A stretch of 7,169 bases of DNA from an uncultured Bacilli bacterium (GTDB lineage Bacteria > Bacillota_I > Bacilli_A > RF39 > UBA660): the NCBI GenBank assembly GCA_944333305.1, contig CALVKV010000073.1:1-7169 (forward strand), given 5' to 3'. Shown piece after piece: positions 6,157 through 7,169 of this stretch (the stretch's first letter is position 1; every line of letters starts with the position of its first letter). A program made the position numbers and the translations under genes. The notes under the pieces were generated by a model. That model was not told the origin of the DNA. It did not search any database and saw only the letters and a program-made list of their open reading frames with translations.

Positions 6157-7062
6157 ATGACTCACATCAATAATATTACAATTAATACGGAAAAAATTGG
6201 AAATAATAAAAAAATACTTAGTCTTTCAGATTTGCATGCAACAAAAAAAGTAGGACTTGAACACTTATCAATGATAAAAAGAACGGTTAATATGGATGAA
6301 ATTGATCAAATTGCAATACCTGGTGATATTGTAAATGATGTTAATGAACTAAAAAATAATAAATTTAGAAACGGTTTACTAAAAGCATTATCTGACTTTG
6401 CAGAAGGTAAAGATGTTTTTGTAAGTTTTGGTAATCATGATTTAATGACACTTGGGAAACATGGCTGGGAAGAAGGTAATTATTTGTTATTAGAAGAAAC
6501 ACTTCAAGAATTATCTAACTTTCATTTATTACATAATGGTGAAAAAATAACTGTCGATAATATTACTTATAGTGCTTTTTCTCCTAATTTTTCTTATTAT
6601 GAAGATAAAAAAAAGAAAAGAAGGAATTTAGAATCTCCAAGTGATTATAGAAGAGCATTTTTTGAAAATTATAATGGTAATTTATTTAGCAATGATACAT
6701 TTAACATCTTATTAACACACGAGCCACAATCTATTATTAAACTTAGTACTAAAAAAGGCAGCTGTATTCAAGACAATACCGATTTAGTTGTATCTGGCCA
6801 TATGCATGATGGAATGGTACCACATATATTAAAAGGATTTTTCGGTAATAAAGGAATTATCTCCCCTCAAAGGCAATTGTTACCAAATTATGCTCGTGGA
6901 GTTGTAGAAATTGATGGTACTAATTTTATTATTAACGGAGCTGTTAATACTATGGTTGAAAATTCCCTAATTAATGAAATATATGGTGCTAATGCAACTG
7001 TTATAGATTTACAAAAAGTAAAAAAAAGAGAAAGCTTAAAAACTTTGTTTCAAAGGCTTTAA
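6157..7062 (+). CDS. Calcineurin-like metallophosphoesterase
   Basis: A 301-residue protein holding the full set of metal-binding blocks of the family, in order: SDLHA (24-28, D-x-H), PGDIVND (55-61, Gly-Asp), GNHD (92-95), LLTHEP (185-190), and SGHMHDG (213-219, GHxH). All predicted dinuclear-metal ligands are present, so it should be an active phosphoesterase. The blocks are those of the YkuE/YaeI-like group, whose known members act on phospholipid head groups or other phosphoesters. Unlike many of that group, it has no N-terminal membrane helix or signal peptide. There is a basic linker KKKKRR (151-156), perhaps a membrane-surface contact. Substrate is not predictable. ATG at 6157 has GAGGGGGG upstream. 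A two-codon frame, ATG-TTA-TGA (6152-6160), overlaps the start. The gene is separated from the glycosyltransferase gene by 96 bp with its own promoter. Confidence 0.87.
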   Translation: MTHINNITINTEKIGNNKKILSLSDLHATKKVGLEHLSMIKRTVNMDEIDQIAIPGDIVNDVNELKNNKFRNGLLKALSDFAEGKDVFVSFGNHDLMTLGKHGWEEGNYLLLEETLQELSNFHLLHNGEKITVDNITYSAFSPNFSYYEDKKKKRRNLESPSDYRRAFFENYNGNLFSNDTFNILLTHEPQSIIKLSTKKGSCIQDNTDLVVSGHMHDGMVPHILKGFFGNKGIISPQRQLLPNYARGVVEIDGTNFIINGAVNTMVENSLINEIYGANATVIDLQKVKKRESLKTLFQRL

Positions 7063-7099
7063 CTGTAAGTAAAAATAGAGACTATGCAATTATGGTTCT

Positions 7100-7127
7100 T
7101 TGTCAAATAGTGTTGGTAGACAATAAT
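7100..7127 (+). promoter_or_regulatory. Possible promoter inside the IS-like end
   Basis: TTGTCA (7100-7105), a 16-bp spacer and AATAAT (7122-7127), pointing into the partial gene at 7149. The TTGTC and GACAA (7119-7123) arms are inverted copies, so the region may be both promoter and protein-binding site. Confidence 0.35.
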
Positions 7128-7148
7128 TTGATACAAGGAATTGATAAT

Positions 7149-7169
7149 ATGAAGGATGATTTTTATCAT
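7149..7169 (+). CDS. Start of a gene running off the window, possibly a transposase
   Basis: An ATG at 7149 follows AAGGAA (7135-7140) at a good distance. Seven codons are visible (MKDDFYH) and the frame is open to the edge. The product cannot be identified from this; its place just inside an ISL3-like end suggests a transposase. Confidence 0.4.

Larger units (their letters stand above)
7094..7169 (+). mobile_element. Probable left end of an insertion sequence (ISL3-like), cut by the window
   Basis: The bases from 7094 (GGTTCTTTGTCAAATAGTG...) resemble, from memory, the terminal inverted repeats of ISL3-family elements, which commonly begin GG-T/C-TCTTTGTCAA. The segment carries an inward promoter and is followed at once by a ribosome site and an ATG. 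This is the expected layout of an IS left end leading into its transposase. The other end and nearly all of the gene lie outside, so the family call is tentative. Confidence 0.45.

Overview
The window is about 7.2 kb of strongly AT-rich DNA. It has standard-code genes (TGA is used as a stop, TGG as Trp), strong AAGGAGG-type ribosome binding sites and sigma-A-like promoters with TATAAT -10 boxes. This fits a low-GC Firmicute, most likely an uncultured gut Bacilli/RF39-like or Clostridia-like lineage. That placement is inference from composition, signals and protein flavour; no rRNA or other marker gene is present.

Left part (1-2460), all on the minus strand. In transcription order it holds a VOC/glyoxalase-fold protein (2074-2460), a GNAT acetyltransferase (1485-1952), a 54-residue protein with two membrane helices (1214-1378), a 323-residue putative zinc metallopeptidase with HELIH and ExxADxxG motifs (192-1163), and a short reading frame (52-144) that runs into an inverted repeat at the window edge. 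Several of these genes have their own clear promoter. No convincing terminators lie between them, so read-through is likely.

Middle part (2461-4971). A short collagen-like Gly-X-Y protein (2560-3036) is read divergently from the VOC gene. It ends at a bidirectional terminator shared with a convergent PD-(D/E)XK nuclease-fold protein (3086-4375). Upstream of the nuclease, on the same strand, is a TspO/MBR membrane protein (4450-4896).

Right part (4972-7169), plus strand. A family 2 glycosyltransferase with C-terminal TPR repeats (4972-6060) is divergent from tspO. It is followed by a calcineurin-like metallophosphoesterase (6157-7062) with its own promoter. The last ~75 bases look like the left end of an insertion sequence (ISL3-like by resemblance), with the first seven codons of its gene.

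The genes do not form one obvious pathway; this looks like a patchwork of short independent transcription units. Signs of mobile DNA occur at both window edges (inverted repeat at 1-72, IS-like end at 7094-7169) and inside (a triple 23-bp repeat at 1998-2058, resembling the multiple terminal repeats of IS21-type elements). I did not find a convincing new multi-gene system. The least explained items are the metallopeptidase with its small membrane neighbour, the orphan nuclease, and the two repeat arrays.
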